This document shows positions 28,020 through 36,628 of a stretch of 64,000 nucleotides of DNA, piece by piece. Positions within the stretch are counted from its first letter, which is position 1. The number at the start of each line of letters is the position of its first letter. Made by a program: the position numbers and the translations under genes. Under the pieces are notes generated by a model, which searched no databases, had not been told where the DNA came from, and worked only from the letters and a program-made list of their open reading frames with translations. Origin of the DNA: Phenylobacterium sp. (lineage in GTDB: Bacteria > Pseudomonadota > Alphaproteobacteria > Caulobacterales > Caulobacteraceae); NCBI GenBank assembly GCA_020401865.1, contig JADCAS010000011.1, forward strand, positions 124,001-188,000, given 5' to 3'.

Positions 28020-29696
28020 ATGGCGGAAGCGAAGACCGCAAAGCCGGCTGGCGCCCAGGAACAGCCGTCCCTGCGAACGGTGGTCGGGGCCTCGGCGGCG
28101 GGCACCACCTTCGAGTGGTATGACTTCTTCGTCTTCGGAAGCCTGACCACGGTGATCTCCAAGGTCTTCTTCACCGGGCTGCCCGAGACCGCAGGCTACA
28201 TCGCCGCCCTCGCCCTGTTCGGCGCCGGGTTCTTCTTCCGTCCCATCGGGGCCCTGGTGTTCGGCCGGATCGGGGACAAGGTCGGCCGCAAGGGCGCCTT
28301 CCTCTTCACGGTGGTCCTGATGGGCGTCGCCACCGTCGCCATCGGACTCTTGCCCACCTACAGCCAGGTCGGTCTGATCTCACCCGCCCTCCTGGTGCTC
28401 ATGCGGATACTGCAGGGCTTCGCCCTGGGCGGGGAGTATGGCGGGGCCGCGATCTACGTGGCCGAGCACGCCCCGGACAATGCGCGCGGGCGCTCGACCA
28501 GCTGGGTGCAGACCTCCGCCGCCTTCGGGCTTTTCGCCGCCCTGTTCGTGATCCTGCTCACGCGCCTTGTGGTCGGCCACTATTTCGGACCGGAGGCCTT
28601 CGACGCCTGGGGCTGGCGCATTCCCTTCCTCTTTTCTGCAGGGCTCCTGCTCGTGTCGATCTTCATGCGCATGAAGCTCACCGAGAGCCCGACCTTCGCC
28701 AAGCTCAAGGAAGAGGGCGGCGCGTCCAAGGCGCCCTATGCCGAGGCCTTCGGCCAGTGGAAGAACCTCAAGCTCGTCATTCTGGCCCTGTGCGCCGTGA
28801 TGTCGGCCCAGGGCGCCGTCTGGTACACGGCCTTCTTCTACTCCCAGACCTTCCTGGACAAGTTCCTCAAGGTCGCACCCGAGACCATCAACATGGTCCT
28901 GATGATCGCCACGGCGGTCAGCGCGGTCTTCTACGTGGTCTTCGGCGCCCTCTCGGACCGACTGGGGCGGAAACCCGTCATGCTCTTCGGCATGACCCTG
29001 ATGCTCGTCGCCTATTTCCCGGGCTTCCATCTGATGACCCAGTTCGCCAACCCGGCATTGGCCGAAGCCCAGGCGCGCACGCCGGTAGTGGTCCTGGCCG
29101 ATCCGGCGGACTGTTCCCTGCAGTTCGACCCTGTCGGAAAGAAGGTCTTTGTCTCCTCCTGCGACATCGCCCGGAGCATCCTGGCCAACGCCGGGGTCTC
29201 CTATGACAACCAGCCGTCCGCCGCGGGCGCCGGCGCCGTTATCCGGGTTGGACAGGTCGAGGTGAAGTCAACCTCCGCCGCCGGGTTGTCAGCGGCTGAG
29301 GTCAAGGCCGTCCGGGCGGGAGTCGAGGCCGAGATCAAGGCCGCGCTCTCCGCCGCAGGTTACCCCGCCAAGGCCGATCCCGACCGGATCAACATGGTCG
29401 GCCTGATGGGGGTGATGCTGGTGTTCGTGATCGCGGCCACGGCCCTCTTCGGGCCGATCGCCGCCTGCCTTGTTGAGCTCTTCCCGACCCGGGTCCGGTA
29501 CACCGCCATGTCCCTGCCCTACCATATCGGCACCGGCTGGATCGGCGGCTTCGTGCCCTTCTTCGCCTACGCCATCGTCATCGGCGTCGGGAACATCTAT
29601 TCGGGCCTCTGGTATCCGTTCGCCTTCACCCTCCTGTCCGTCGTGACCTGCATCCTCTTCCTGCCGGAAACCCGCGGCCGGTCGCTCAATCACTGA
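28020..29696 (+). CDS. MFS transporter, metabolite:H+ symporter (MHS) type, with large loop
   Basis: An inner-membrane permease of 558 residues. The MHS signature TTFEWYDFFVFGSL opens TM1, followed by GRIGDKVGRKGAFL, LQGFALGGEYGGAAIYVAEHAPDNARG, and GALSDRLGRKPVML at the second half. Between TM8 and TM9 there is an unusual hydrophilic insert of about 100 residues (roughly 340-455) with two Cys, unlike the short loops of KgtP/ProP. The gene ends with PETRGRSLNH and overlaps the convergent siroheme gene by 11 bases. The substrate is probably a carboxylate, judging by family and by gcdH upstream. Confidence 0.88.
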   Translation: MAEAKTAKPAGAQEQPSLRTVVGASAAGTTFEWYDFFVFGSLTTVISKVFFTGLPETAGYIAALALFGAGFFFRPIGALVFGRIGDKVGRKGAFLFTVVLMGVATVAIGLLPTYSQVGLISPALLVLMRILQGFALGGEYGGAAIYVAEHAPDNARGRSTSWVQTSAAFGLFAALFVILLTRLVVGHYFGPEAFDAWGWRIPFLFSAGLLLVSIFMRMKLTESPTFAKLKEEGGASKAPYAEAFGQWKNLKLVILALCAVMSAQGAVWYTAFFYSQTFLDKFLKVAPETINMVLMIATAVSAVFYVVFGALSDRLGRKPVMLFGMTLMLVAYFPGFHLMTQFANPALAEAQARTPVVVLADPADCSLQFDPVGKKVFVSSCDIARSILANAGVSYDNQPSAAGAGAVIRVGQVEVKSTSAAGLSAAEVKAVRAGVEAEIKAALSAAGYPAKADPDRINMVGLMGVMLVFVIAATALFGPIAACLVELFPTRVRYTAMSLPYHIGTGWIGGFVPFFAYAIVIGVGNIYSGLWYPFAFTLLSVVTCILFLPETRGRSLNH

Positions 29697-30579
29697 CCTT
29701 CGGGGAACCCGGGGCGACCGGAAGGTCCTCCGGCTCCAGGCCCGCGTCGCGCCAGGGGGCGGGGTCGGTCAGGAGGACGACGGTGCGCCCTTCTGCGAGG
29801 AGGGCGGCGACCTCCCCCGGACCGGCCGCCTCCGGCGACAGCCGCCGGGCCTCCCGGCGCGCCATGACCGCGAGGTCTTCCGCCTCGCCGGGATGGATCA
29901 CCAGGACATCCGTCGCCGACAGGATCCTCAAGGCCCTCAGGGACAGGAGGTCCGGCGGCGTATCCCCGGGCGTTGTGAAGAGCCGTCCCCTGGGCTGCGC
30001 CGCACCGGACAGCGCCTCGGCCAGCAGGGCCTGGAGGTCGGCTTCGGAACGCCCCTCAAGCACGGCCGCGGCCACCGGCCCGTCCAGCAGACCGGAGAGG
30101 AAGACGCGGCGCTCACCGGGGTCCGGATAGCGTCGCCTGAGGACGGCCTTGTTGTCCTCCAGGAAGCGCGCCAGGCGGCCCAGACCCTCAGGGACACGTG
30201 ACTCCATCTCCGCGCGAAGTCGTGCGGCGATCAGGGGGGAGGCGCCTCCGGTCCCGAACGCCGCCACCAGGGCGCCCCGGTCGATCAGGGCGGGGACGGT
30301 GAAGTCGCACAGGGCGGGGCGATCCATGACATTTACAGGGGCGCCGGCCCGGCGCGCGGCGTCCGCGGCCTGGATGCTGAACGCCTCGTCAGGATGGGCG
30401 ATGAAGCCCAGGGCCATGCCTGCCCAGGCCTCGGGCAAAACCGCTGCGTCGGCGTCGAGGATGACCAGCTCAGCCGGGCTGCCGCTGAGGAGACGGCGAC
30501 GGGCCTGCAGCCCCTCGCCCTCGCCAGCAAGGCCGACCCTGCGTCCAGCGAGCGGGTAGAAGGCGGGAAAGACGTCCAA
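29686..30579 (-). CDS. Siroheme synthase-like protein: precorrin-2 dehydrogenase with truncated methyltransferase part
   Basis: The N-terminal 210 residues correspond to the CysG-N/Met8p domain that oxidises precorrin-2 and inserts iron: FPAFYPLAGRRVGLAGEGEGLQARRRLL, VNVMDRPALCDFTVPALIDRGALVAAFGTGGASPLIAARLRAEMESRVPEGL. The remaining 85 residues look like the beginning of the SUMT methyltransferase domain (PPDLLSLRALRILSATDVLVIH) but the GDPF and later SAM-site motifs are missing and the protein stops. Full CysG has about 460 residues and this has 297, so the methylation step must come from a separate CobA. It overlaps the MFS gene tail to tail. Confidence 0.85.
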   Translation of the reverse strand: MDVFPAFYPLAGRRVGLAGEGEGLQARRRLLSGSPAELVILDADAAVLPEAWAGMALGFIAHPDEAFSIQAADAARRAGAPVNVMDRPALCDFTVPALIDRGALVAAFGTGGASPLIAARLRAEMESRVPEGLGRLARFLEDNKAVLRRRYPDPGERRVFLSGLLDGPVAAAVLEGRSEADLQALLAEALSGAAQPRGRLFTTPGDTPPDLLSLRALRILSATDVLVIHPGEAEDLAVMARREARRLSPEAAGPGEVAALLAEGRTVVLLTDPAPWRDAGLEPEDLPVAPGSPKVSD

Positions 30580-30597
30580 GTCCCTGCCCGACCCGCC

Positions 30598-30972
30598 CTA
30601 CTTCAATGTCTTCATGTATGCGATCACCGCCGCACGGTCGGCCGGAGAGGCCAGGGCGGTGATCATACGTCCGCCTGGGGCAAACTTGCCGGGAGCGGCG
30701 AGGTAGGCGTCCAGGGCGGCGTCCGTCCAGACCCCGGACCTGGCCTTGAGGGCCGCCGAATACGCGAAGTCCGTCAGCCCGGCGATCTTGCGGCCGGCGA
30801 CGCCATGGACGGACGGCCCGGCGACGGAACTCTTCGCCGCATGGCAGGCCCGGCACTGCATGTTGAATATTTTGGCCCCGTCGGCCGCAGCTGCGGGCCC
30901 GGCGGGCGCGAGGGCGAGCGCCAGCGCGGCGGCGAAGAAGAGAAAGGCGGAAGCGGCGCGGGACATTCGCAT
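30598..30972 (-). CDS. Class I cytochrome c
   Basis: The 124-residue periplasmic protein has a signal peptide (about 1-30, ending AAAA) and the heme-binding motif CRACH near residue 40. The distal ligand is likely the Met in PGGRMITALASPADRAAVIAYMKTLK, a common C-terminal pattern. It resembles mitochondrial-type cytochrome c. It is divergent from the iorAB-type hydroxylase genes 90 bases away and could accept electrons from that enzyme, but it could equally serve the general respiratory chain. Confidence 0.9.
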   Translation of the reverse strand: MRMSRAASAFLFFAAALALALAPAGPAAAADGAKIFNMQCRACHAAKSSVAGPSVHGVAGRKIAGLTDFAYSAALKARSGVWTDAALDAYLAAPGKFAPGGRMITALASPADRAAVIAYMKTLK

Positions 30973-31062
30973 TCAGGACTCCGGGTTCTGGCGCTGAACT
31001 ATACAGGTCTGCCTGAGCGCTGTTAAGATCAGGGTTCTGCGCAGTCCTTCGGAGGGTCCCTC

Positions 31063-31518
31063 ATGGCCACCAGCCTCGAGATCAACGGTCGTACGGTCCA
31101 GGTCGAGGCGGCGCCCGACACCCCCCTTCTCTGGGTCCTGCGGGACGAGGCCGGACTGACCGGCTCCAAGTATGGCTGCGGAGTCGGCCAATGCGGCGCC
31201 TGCACCGTTCTCGCCGACGGCGCTCCGGTGCGCTCCTGCTCCCTGCCGGTCAGCGCCCTGGCCGGCGTGAAGATCACCACCATCGAGGGCCTCGGCGGGA
31301 CCCATCCCGTCCAGGACGCCTGGGTGAAGCTGGATGTGCCCCAGTGCGGGTACTGCCAGTCCGGCCAGATCATGAGCGCGGTCGCCCTGCTCGCCGGCAA
31401 CGCCAATCCTTCCGACGCGGACATCGACGCCGCCATGGATGGCAACATCTGCCGTTGCGGCGCCTACCAGCGCATCCGCGCCGCCATCCGCGAAGCCGCC
31501 GCCCAATCCCGCGCCTGA
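31063..31518 (+). CDS. iorA: Molybdenum hydroxylase 2Fe-2S subunit (IorA-like)
   Basis: Small electron-transfer subunit of an isoquinoline 1-oxidoreductase/aldehyde oxidase-type enzyme, 151 residues. The plant-type 2Fe-2S site CGVGQCGAC...C (residues about 42-61) is followed by the second 2Fe-2S site CGYCQSGQI...CRCGAYQRI (about 101-140). There is no signal peptide; in such systems the protein is co-exported with the large subunit. It is 25 bases before the large subunit gene, with no separate FAD subunit, which is the iorAB layout. Confidence 0.92.
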   Translation: MATSLEINGRTVQVEAAPDTPLLWVLRDEAGLTGSKYGCGVGQCGACTVLADGAPVRSCSLPVSALAGVKITTIEGLGGTHPVQDAWVKLDVPQCGYCQSGQIMSAVALLAGNANPSDADIDAAMDGNICRCGAYQRIRAAIREAAAQSRA

Positions 31519-31543
31519 CGTCCTGATCCCTAGGAGCTCCTCC

Positions 31544-33736
31544 ATGAACGCCCATGTCGACACGGACGCCGCCCAGGCCGGCGCCACCCGCCGGGAACTG
31601 GTGGTCGGAACCGCCCTCGTCTCCGGAGCCCTGCTGGTCGGCTGCTCGCCCGCCGATCTACTTGCAGTGGGCGCCAAGACCGAGGTCGGCGCCTTCGGCC
31701 CCTTCATCCGGATCGCCGCCGACGGGGCGGTGACGGTCTTCAACAAGCACATCGAGTTTGGCCAGGGCACCCATGCGGGCCTGGCGGCCATCGTCGCCGA
31801 GGAGCTGGACGCCGACTGGAGCCGGGTCAGCGTCGAGCAGGCCCCGGCCAACGCCAAGCTCTACGCCAATACCTTGATGGGCGTGCAGGGCACGGGCGGG
31901 TCCACCGCCATCCCCAACAGCTGGATGCAATTGCGCAAGGCCGGCGCCGCCGCCAGGGCCATGTTCACCGCCGCCGCCGCAGCGGCCTGGAAGGTCCCGG
32001 AGACTGAGCTTACCGTGAAGGACGGGGTTGTCAGCCACGCGGCGTCGGGCAAGTCCGCCGGTTTCGGCGAACTGCTCCAGGCGGCCTCGGCCATCACGCC
32101 CCCCTCAGAGCCGAAACTGAAGTCGCATGCGGATTTCACCCTGATCGGCACCGACCGGGTCCGCCGCAAGGATTCCCGGGCCAAGAGCACCGGAGAGGCG
32201 CGCTACACCCAGGACGTGAAGATGGAGGGCCTGCTCACGGCCGTCGTCGCCCACGCCCCGCGGTTCGGGGCCAAGGTCAGCGGTTTCGACGACGCCGAGG
32301 CGCGCAAGGTCGCCGGGGTCGTAGATGTCATCCAGATCCCCACCGGCGTGGCCGTGGTGGCCCGGTCCACCTGGGCCGCCCTGCAGGGCCGCAACGCCCT
32401 GAAGGTGACCTGGGACGAGGCCAAGGCTGAACCCCTCGGCTCGGCGGAGATCGAGGCGAAGTATGCGGAGTGGGCCGCGGGGAAGGGCGCCCTGCCGGAG
32501 AAGCTGAAGTGGGAGACCTTCGAGACCCGCGGCGACGCTGCGGCGGCCGGCGACGGCGAGATCTTCGAGGCGACCTACGACTTTCCCTTCCTGGCCCATG
32601 CGACCATGGAGCCCATGAACTGCGTCGCCCAGGTGGGTGGCAAGGGCGGGGTCAAGCTGACCGTGGCCTCGCAGTCGCCGACCCTGGACCAGCTGAACAC
32701 CGCCCGGATCGCCATGACCCTTCCCGGCTCGGTCCAGATTGAGAACCTGTTCGCCGGCGGCTCCTTCGGCCGGCGCGCCAACTTCCAGTCGGACTTCGTC
32801 GCCGAGTGCGTCCACATCGCCAAGAAGGTGGGCAAGGGCACGCCGGTGAAGTTGGTCTGGACCCGCGAGGACGATATGGCGGCGGGCTACTTCCGGCCCC
32901 TGACCCATCATCGCGTCAAGGTGCGGATGGACAAGGACGGCTTCCCCGCGGCCTGGACGCACCGCGTGGTCACCCAGTCCCTGATGAAGGGCTCGCCCAT
33001 GGCGCCCAAGGGGATCGACACCAGCACGGTGGAGGGCGCGATGGGCTCCCCCTACCTGAAGGCGACCCCTGCGGTGGACGGCCAGGTGCTCATGCCGGAG
33101 CTGGGCGTGCCCGTGCTCTGGTGGAGGTCGGTGGGCGCGACCCACACCGCCTTCGTCATGGAGCACACCATCGACCAGCTGGCCCGCAAGGCCGGCAAGG
33201 ATCCGGTGGCCTACCGCCTCGCCCTTTTCGAGAAGGCCGGCGCCAACCGCCATATCGCCGTCCTGAAGCTCGCCGCCGAGAAGGCAGGCTGGGACACCCC
33301 TGCGCCCGCCGGCGTCACCCGGGGCGTCGCGGTCCATGAGAGCTTCGGCTCGGTGGTGGCCCAGATCGCCGAGGTCCGGATCGTGGACGGCGTCCCCAAG
33401 GTCGGCCGGGTGGTCAGCGCCATCGATTGCGGAACCGCGATTTCACCTGACCAGATCGCCGCCCAGGTGGAGGGTGGGACCTGCTACGGACTGTCCGCCA
33501 CCCTGCATGACGAGATGATCCTCAAGGCCGGAGCGGTGGAGCGCCGGAACTTCGACACCTACCCCGTGCTGCGCAACTCCGAGGCGCCGACGGTCGAGAC
33601 CCACATCCTGCCCTCGACCAACGCGCCCTCAGGCGTGGGCGAGCCTGGGACCCCGGTGATCGGTCCGGCCGTGGCCAACGCCGTGCTCGCCGCCACGGGC
33701 AAGGCCACCTTGCGTCTGCCGATGATCCGCGCCTGA
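31544..33736 (+). CDS. iorB: Molybdenum hydroxylase large subunit (IorB-like)
   Basis: Molybdopterin-binding catalytic subunit of 730 residues, oxidising a heterocycle or aldehyde. The N-terminus TRRELVVGTALVSGALLVGC looks like a Tat signal/anchor with a twin Arg. Cofactor motifs seen: EFGQGTHAGLAAIVAEELDADWS, TLMGVQGTGGSTAIPNSW, FGRRANFQSD and near the end GVGEPGTPVIGPAVANAV, holding the catalytic Glu. The ATG at 31544 follows TAGGAG. It needs molybdopterin cytosine dinucleotide and an XdhC chaperone, both probably supplied by the 11.9-17.6 kb island. The substrate is not predictable. Confidence 0.92.
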   Translation: MNAHVDTDAAQAGATRRELVVGTALVSGALLVGCSPADLLAVGAKTEVGAFGPFIRIAADGAVTVFNKHIEFGQGTHAGLAAIVAEELDADWSRVSVEQAPANAKLYANTLMGVQGTGGSTAIPNSWMQLRKAGAAARAMFTAAAAAAWKVPETELTVKDGVVSHAASGKSAGFGELLQAASAITPPSEPKLKSHADFTLIGTDRVRRKDSRAKSTGEARYTQDVKMEGLLTAVVAHAPRFGAKVSGFDDAEARKVAGVVDVIQIPTGVAVVARSTWAALQGRNALKVTWDEAKAEPLGSAEIEAKYAEWAAGKGALPEKLKWETFETRGDAAAAGDGEIFEATYDFPFLAHATMEPMNCVAQVGGKGGVKLTVASQSPTLDQLNTARIAMTLPGSVQIENLFAGGSFGRRANFQSDFVAECVHIAKKVGKGTPVKLVWTREDDMAAGYFRPLTHHRVKVRMDKDGFPAAWTHRVVTQSLMKGSPMAPKGIDTSTVEGAMGSPYLKATPAVDGQVLMPELGVPVLWWRSVGATHTAFVMEHTIDQLARKAGKDPVAYRLALFEKAGANRHIAVLKLAAEKAGWDTPAPAGVTRGVAVHESFGSVVAQIAEVRIVDGVPKVGRVVSAIDCGTAISPDQIAAQVEGGTCYGLSATLHDEMILKAGAVERRNFDTYPVLRNSEAPTVETHILPSTNAPSGVGEPGTPVIGPAVANAVLAATGKATLRLPMIRA

Positions 33737-33797
33737 TCCGCCGGGCCCGCCCGCGGCGGATTTTCCGCCGTGGCGCCGCCCCCGGTTTGGTCTAGTA

Positions 33798-33814
33798 AGG
33801 CTCAGTCTGAGCCT
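33798..33814. promoter_or_regulatory. 17-bp perfect palindrome upstream of the ProA-like gene
   Basis: AGGCTCAG-T-CTGAGCCT is an 8-1-8 perfect inverted repeat ending 26 bases before the ATG at 33841. The position fits a dimeric-regulator operator overlapping the promoter or leader. A second hairpin (CGGCGGA/TCCGCCG, 33754-33770) lies closer to the iorB stop and may end that transcript, though it has no uridine run. Confidence 0.55.
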
Positions 33815-33840
33815 AAGGGTCCGGAGCCAGCGGGGAGGCG

Positions 33841-35409
33841 ATGTCGGAGCACGGAGACAGGATTGCGCCGCTCGAGGCGCTTCCGGCGGGCATGCCTGTC
33901 CTCTTCGGTGGCGACCGCATGACCTTTGTCAGCCCCGCCCTGGCCGACGCCTTCCGGCCGGGCGACCGGCTGGTGGTGGTCCAGGACACGGGCGACCTCC
34001 TGCACGTTCCCGCCGCTGTCGGCGAGGCTGTCGAGCAGGCGACGGGCGCCGCCAGCGGAGCCTTCACAGCCCTGTCCGGGGTTCCGGATGCCGCGATCAC
34101 GGCCTTTTTCGAACACTTCGCCTGTCGGCTCGAGGACGACTCCGTCTGGTCGCGGTTCGCCGCCGCCAATGCGGAAGATGTGGAGGCGGCGCGCGCACGG
34201 GGCCGCTCGACCACCCGGCTGGCGGTTTCGGAGGCCATGCGCCGGGACATGATCGCCGGCCTGAGGGTCTGGCGCGACAGCCCGGCCGGCCGGGGCCGAC
34301 CTCTGGAACAGATCTCCCATCCGGGCTGGAGCGTCGAGCTGGTGAGCGCGCCCCTGGGCGTTGTGGGCTTCGTCTTCGAGGGCCGGCCGAATGTCTTCGC
34401 CGATGCCGCCGGCGTCCTGCGGACAGGCAATGCGGTGGTCTTCCGGATCGGCTCCGACGCCCTCGGCTGCGCCCGGGTTCTCATGGCTGAGGCCGTCAAT
34501 CCGGCCCTGGCGGCGGCGGGACTGCCGCCCGGCGCCATGAGCCTGGTGGATTCCGCCGAGCGATCGGCGGGCTGGGCCCTCTTCGCGGATCGGCGGCTGG
34601 CCCTGGCGGTGGCCCGGGGCTCAGGTCCGGCCGTCGCCCAGCTGGGGGCCATCGCCCGGCAGACCGGCGTCCCGGTCAGCCTTCACGGCACGGGCGGGGC
34701 CTGGATGATCGCCGACGCCTCGGCGGACGCCGCCCGCTTCGGCGCGGTGGTCTACCACTCCCTCGACCGGAAGGTCTGCAACACCCTCAACGTCTGCGTG
34801 ATCGTCCGGTCACGGGCCACAGAGCTGATCCCGGTCTTCCTGGACGCGCTGGAGGCGGCGGGACGACGGCGGCGCGGGTACCGACTGCATGTTCTGCAGG
34901 GCGCAGAGGTCTTCCTGCCCGGACCGGCCTGGATGGCCGAGACCGTGGAGGTCGTGCGGCCGGAGGGCGTGGTGGCCGAACCCCGGGCTGACCTGATCAC
35001 CGAGGCCGACCTGGCCCGGGAGTGGGAGTGGGAGGAGACCCCGGAAGTCAGCCTGGCCGTGGTCGAGAACCTCGAAGGCGCCATCGCCCTGTTCAACCGC
35101 CAGGCGCCGCGACTGGTCGCCAGCCTCATCACCGGGGACCCCGACGCCCTGGCGCGCTTCGAGGCCGGGGTCGAGGCGCCCTTCACCGGGGACGGCTTCA
35201 CCCGCTGGGTCGACGGCCAGTACGCCCTGCAGCGTCCCGAGCTCGGCCTGTCCAACTGGGAAGGCGGCCGGCTCTTCGCCCGGGGCGGGGTTCTGGCGGG
35301 AGACGGCGTCTTCACGGTCAGGACCCGCATGCGGCAGGCGGACGCCGGACTCGACCGCTCGGGGATCGGCTCCCCCCCCGGGTTTCCCCTAGGTCAGCCC
35401 GACACCTGA
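33841..35409 (+). CDS. ProA-like aldehyde dehydrogenase with N-terminal extension
   Basis: The 522 residues resemble glutamate-5-semialdehyde dehydrogenase (about 415 residues normally), but roughly 100 extra residues precede the domain. ProA features: AANAEDVEAARARG, SAPLGVVGFVFEGRPNVFADAAGVLRTGNAVVFRIGSDAL, LAVARGSGPAVAQLGAIARQTGVPVSLHGTGG, and DRKVCNTLN with the catalytic Cys near 315. A motif such as IPRGG is replaced by VARGS, so it is a diverged member. It leads the cluster with nadD-rsfS-rlmH, where alphaproteobacteria often have proA; proB is elsewhere, at position 1-482. It could be the true ProA or a paralogue. Confidence 0.78.
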   Translation: MSEHGDRIAPLEALPAGMPVLFGGDRMTFVSPALADAFRPGDRLVVVQDTGDLLHVPAAVGEAVEQATGAASGAFTALSGVPDAAITAFFEHFACRLEDDSVWSRFAAANAEDVEAARARGRSTTRLAVSEAMRRDMIAGLRVWRDSPAGRGRPLEQISHPGWSVELVSAPLGVVGFVFEGRPNVFADAAGVLRTGNAVVFRIGSDALGCARVLMAEAVNPALAAAGLPPGAMSLVDSAERSAGWALFADRRLALAVARGSGPAVAQLGAIARQTGVPVSLHGTGGAWMIADASADAARFGAVVYHSLDRKVCNTLNVCVIVRSRATELIPVFLDALEAAGRRRRGYRLHVLQGAEVFLPGPAWMAETVEVVRPEGVVAEPRADLITEADLAREWEWEETPEVSLAVVENLEGAIALFNRQAPRLVASLITGDPDALARFEAGVEAPFTGDGFTRWVDGQYALQRPELGLSNWEGGRLFARGGVLAGDGVFTVRTRMRQADAGLDRSGIGSPPGFPLGQPDT

Positions 35410-35494
35410 CATGTGGGCGGCGGGACAGGTCAGGCGACGGTCGGCAGGCGGGCGCCCGGGCGCCCTGAGGCCGGGCTTCACCCTCTTCAGGGGA

Positions 35495-36079
35495 ATGAAG
35501 GTCGGACTCTATGGCGGCAGCTTCAATCCCGCCCACGAGGGCCACGCCCACGTCGCCGAGACCGCCCGCAAGCGCCTGGGCCTGGACCGGGTCATCTGGC
35601 TGGTCTCGCCCCAGAACCCCCTGAAATCCGGCGATCAGACCCTGCCCCTCACCCAGAGGCTCGAGGGGGTTCGCCGCTTCGCCCGTGACCGCGGCATGAT
35701 TGTTTCCGATATCGAGGCGAGGCTCGGCACCCGCTACACCCTCGACACCATCCTGGCCCTCAAGGCGCGGTTTCCGGGCGTACACTTCGTCTGGATCATG
35801 GGGGCCGACAGCCTGGCCGGATTCCACCGCTGGCGCGGCTGGACCCAGATCCTCCGCGCCCTGCCGGTGGCTGTGGTCTCGCGTCCCTGGATATCGCTGA
35901 AGAGCCGCGCCTCGCCGGCCGCCCGCCGCTTCGCCGGCTCCCGCCAGCCTGTGCAGGGCGCACGCCGCCTGCCTGGCCTGGCGCCGCCGGCCTGGATCTT
36001 CCTCTACGGTCCCCTGAACTTCCAGTCCTCGACCGCCCTGCGCGAGCGGTTGCAGGCTGGGCGCACACGACAAGGCTGA
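35495..36079 (+). CDS. nadD: Nicotinate-nucleotide adenylyltransferase NadD
   Basis: NadD joins nicotinate mononucleotide and ATP in NAD synthesis. The 194 residues begin MKVGLYGGSFNPAHEGHAHVAE, the nucleotidyltransferase GSFNPxHxGH motif, with WLVSPQNPLK, RYTLDTI, WIMGADSLAGFHRW and the C-terminal LNFQSSTALRERL, which is the ISST-like motif. The ATG at 35495 follows AGGGGA. The neighbours rsfS and rlmH are the standard operon partners. Confidence 0.95.
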   Translation: MKVGLYGGSFNPAHEGHAHVAETARKRLGLDRVIWLVSPQNPLKSGDQTLPLTQRLEGVRRFARDRGMIVSDIEARLGTRYTLDTILALKARFPGVHFVWIMGADSLAGFHRWRGWTQILRALPVAVVSRPWISLKSRASPAARRFAGSRQPVQGARRLPGLAPPAWIFLYGPLNFQSSTALRERLQAGRTRQG

Positions 36080-36138
36080 CCGAGGCCGCGCCCTGTGGTA
36101 TTGAGCTTTTTTGGCGTGACCGAACAGGAGTTGTTCCG

Positions 36139-36552
36139 CTGAGCCCCGACCCTGCGCAGACTGCGCAACCCGCCCCGGCCCCGGCTGCCGGGGCCGCCCT
36201 CCCGCAAGGCGTTTCCGCGCTGGAGGAGCTTATCCTGACCCGCCTGGATGATGATCAGGCCCAGGACGTCGTCTTCATCGATCTCAAGGGCAAGACCGCC
36301 ATGGCCGACGGGCTGGTGGTCGCCTCCGGTCGTTCGCACCGGCATGTCGGCGCTATCGCCGACCACCTGCTGAGGAGCCTCAAGGACCATGGCTACGGCC
36401 GCGCCCGGGTCGAGGGCCTGCCCCATTGCGACTGGGTGCTGATCGACGCCGGGGACGTCATCGTCCATATCTTCCGCCCCGAGGTCCGGGCCTTCTATAA
36501 CATCGAGAAGATCTGGTCGGTGGACTCCCCCGGACACCGCACCCCCACCTGA
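36139..36552 (+). CDS. rsfS: Ribosomal silencing factor RsfS
   Basis: RsfS binds L14 and blocks subunit joining when nutrients fall. The 137 residues contain LEELILTRLDDDQAQDVVFIDLKGKTAMADGLVVASGRSHRHVGAIADHL and GLPHCDWVLIDAGDVIVHIFRPEVRAFYNIEKIW, the complete family domain. The first ATG in frame (36301) would cut the domain in half. I therefore place the start at CTG 36139, with AGGAG eight bases upstream; no ATG, GTG or TTG in frame explains the N-terminal part. It lies between nadD and rlmH. Confidence 0.88.
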   Translation: MSPDPAQTAQPAPAPAAGAALPQGVSALEELILTRLDDDQAQDVVFIDLKGKTAMADGLVVASGRSHRHVGAIADHLLRSLKDHGYGRARVEGLPHCDWVLIDAGDVIVHIFRPEVRAFYNIEKIWSVDSPGHRTPT

Positions 36553-36628
36553 CGCCGGCCGGATCTGCGCTTGTGTCTGGACTCCTCCGCCGCCCGGGAG
36601 GCACGATCGGCCCCGGGAGGATACCCCC

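Noticed and set aside
33754..33770. Hairpin after iorB as a terminator
   Set aside because: The stem CGGCGGA/TCCGCCG has no uridine run; it is kept only as a possible structure.
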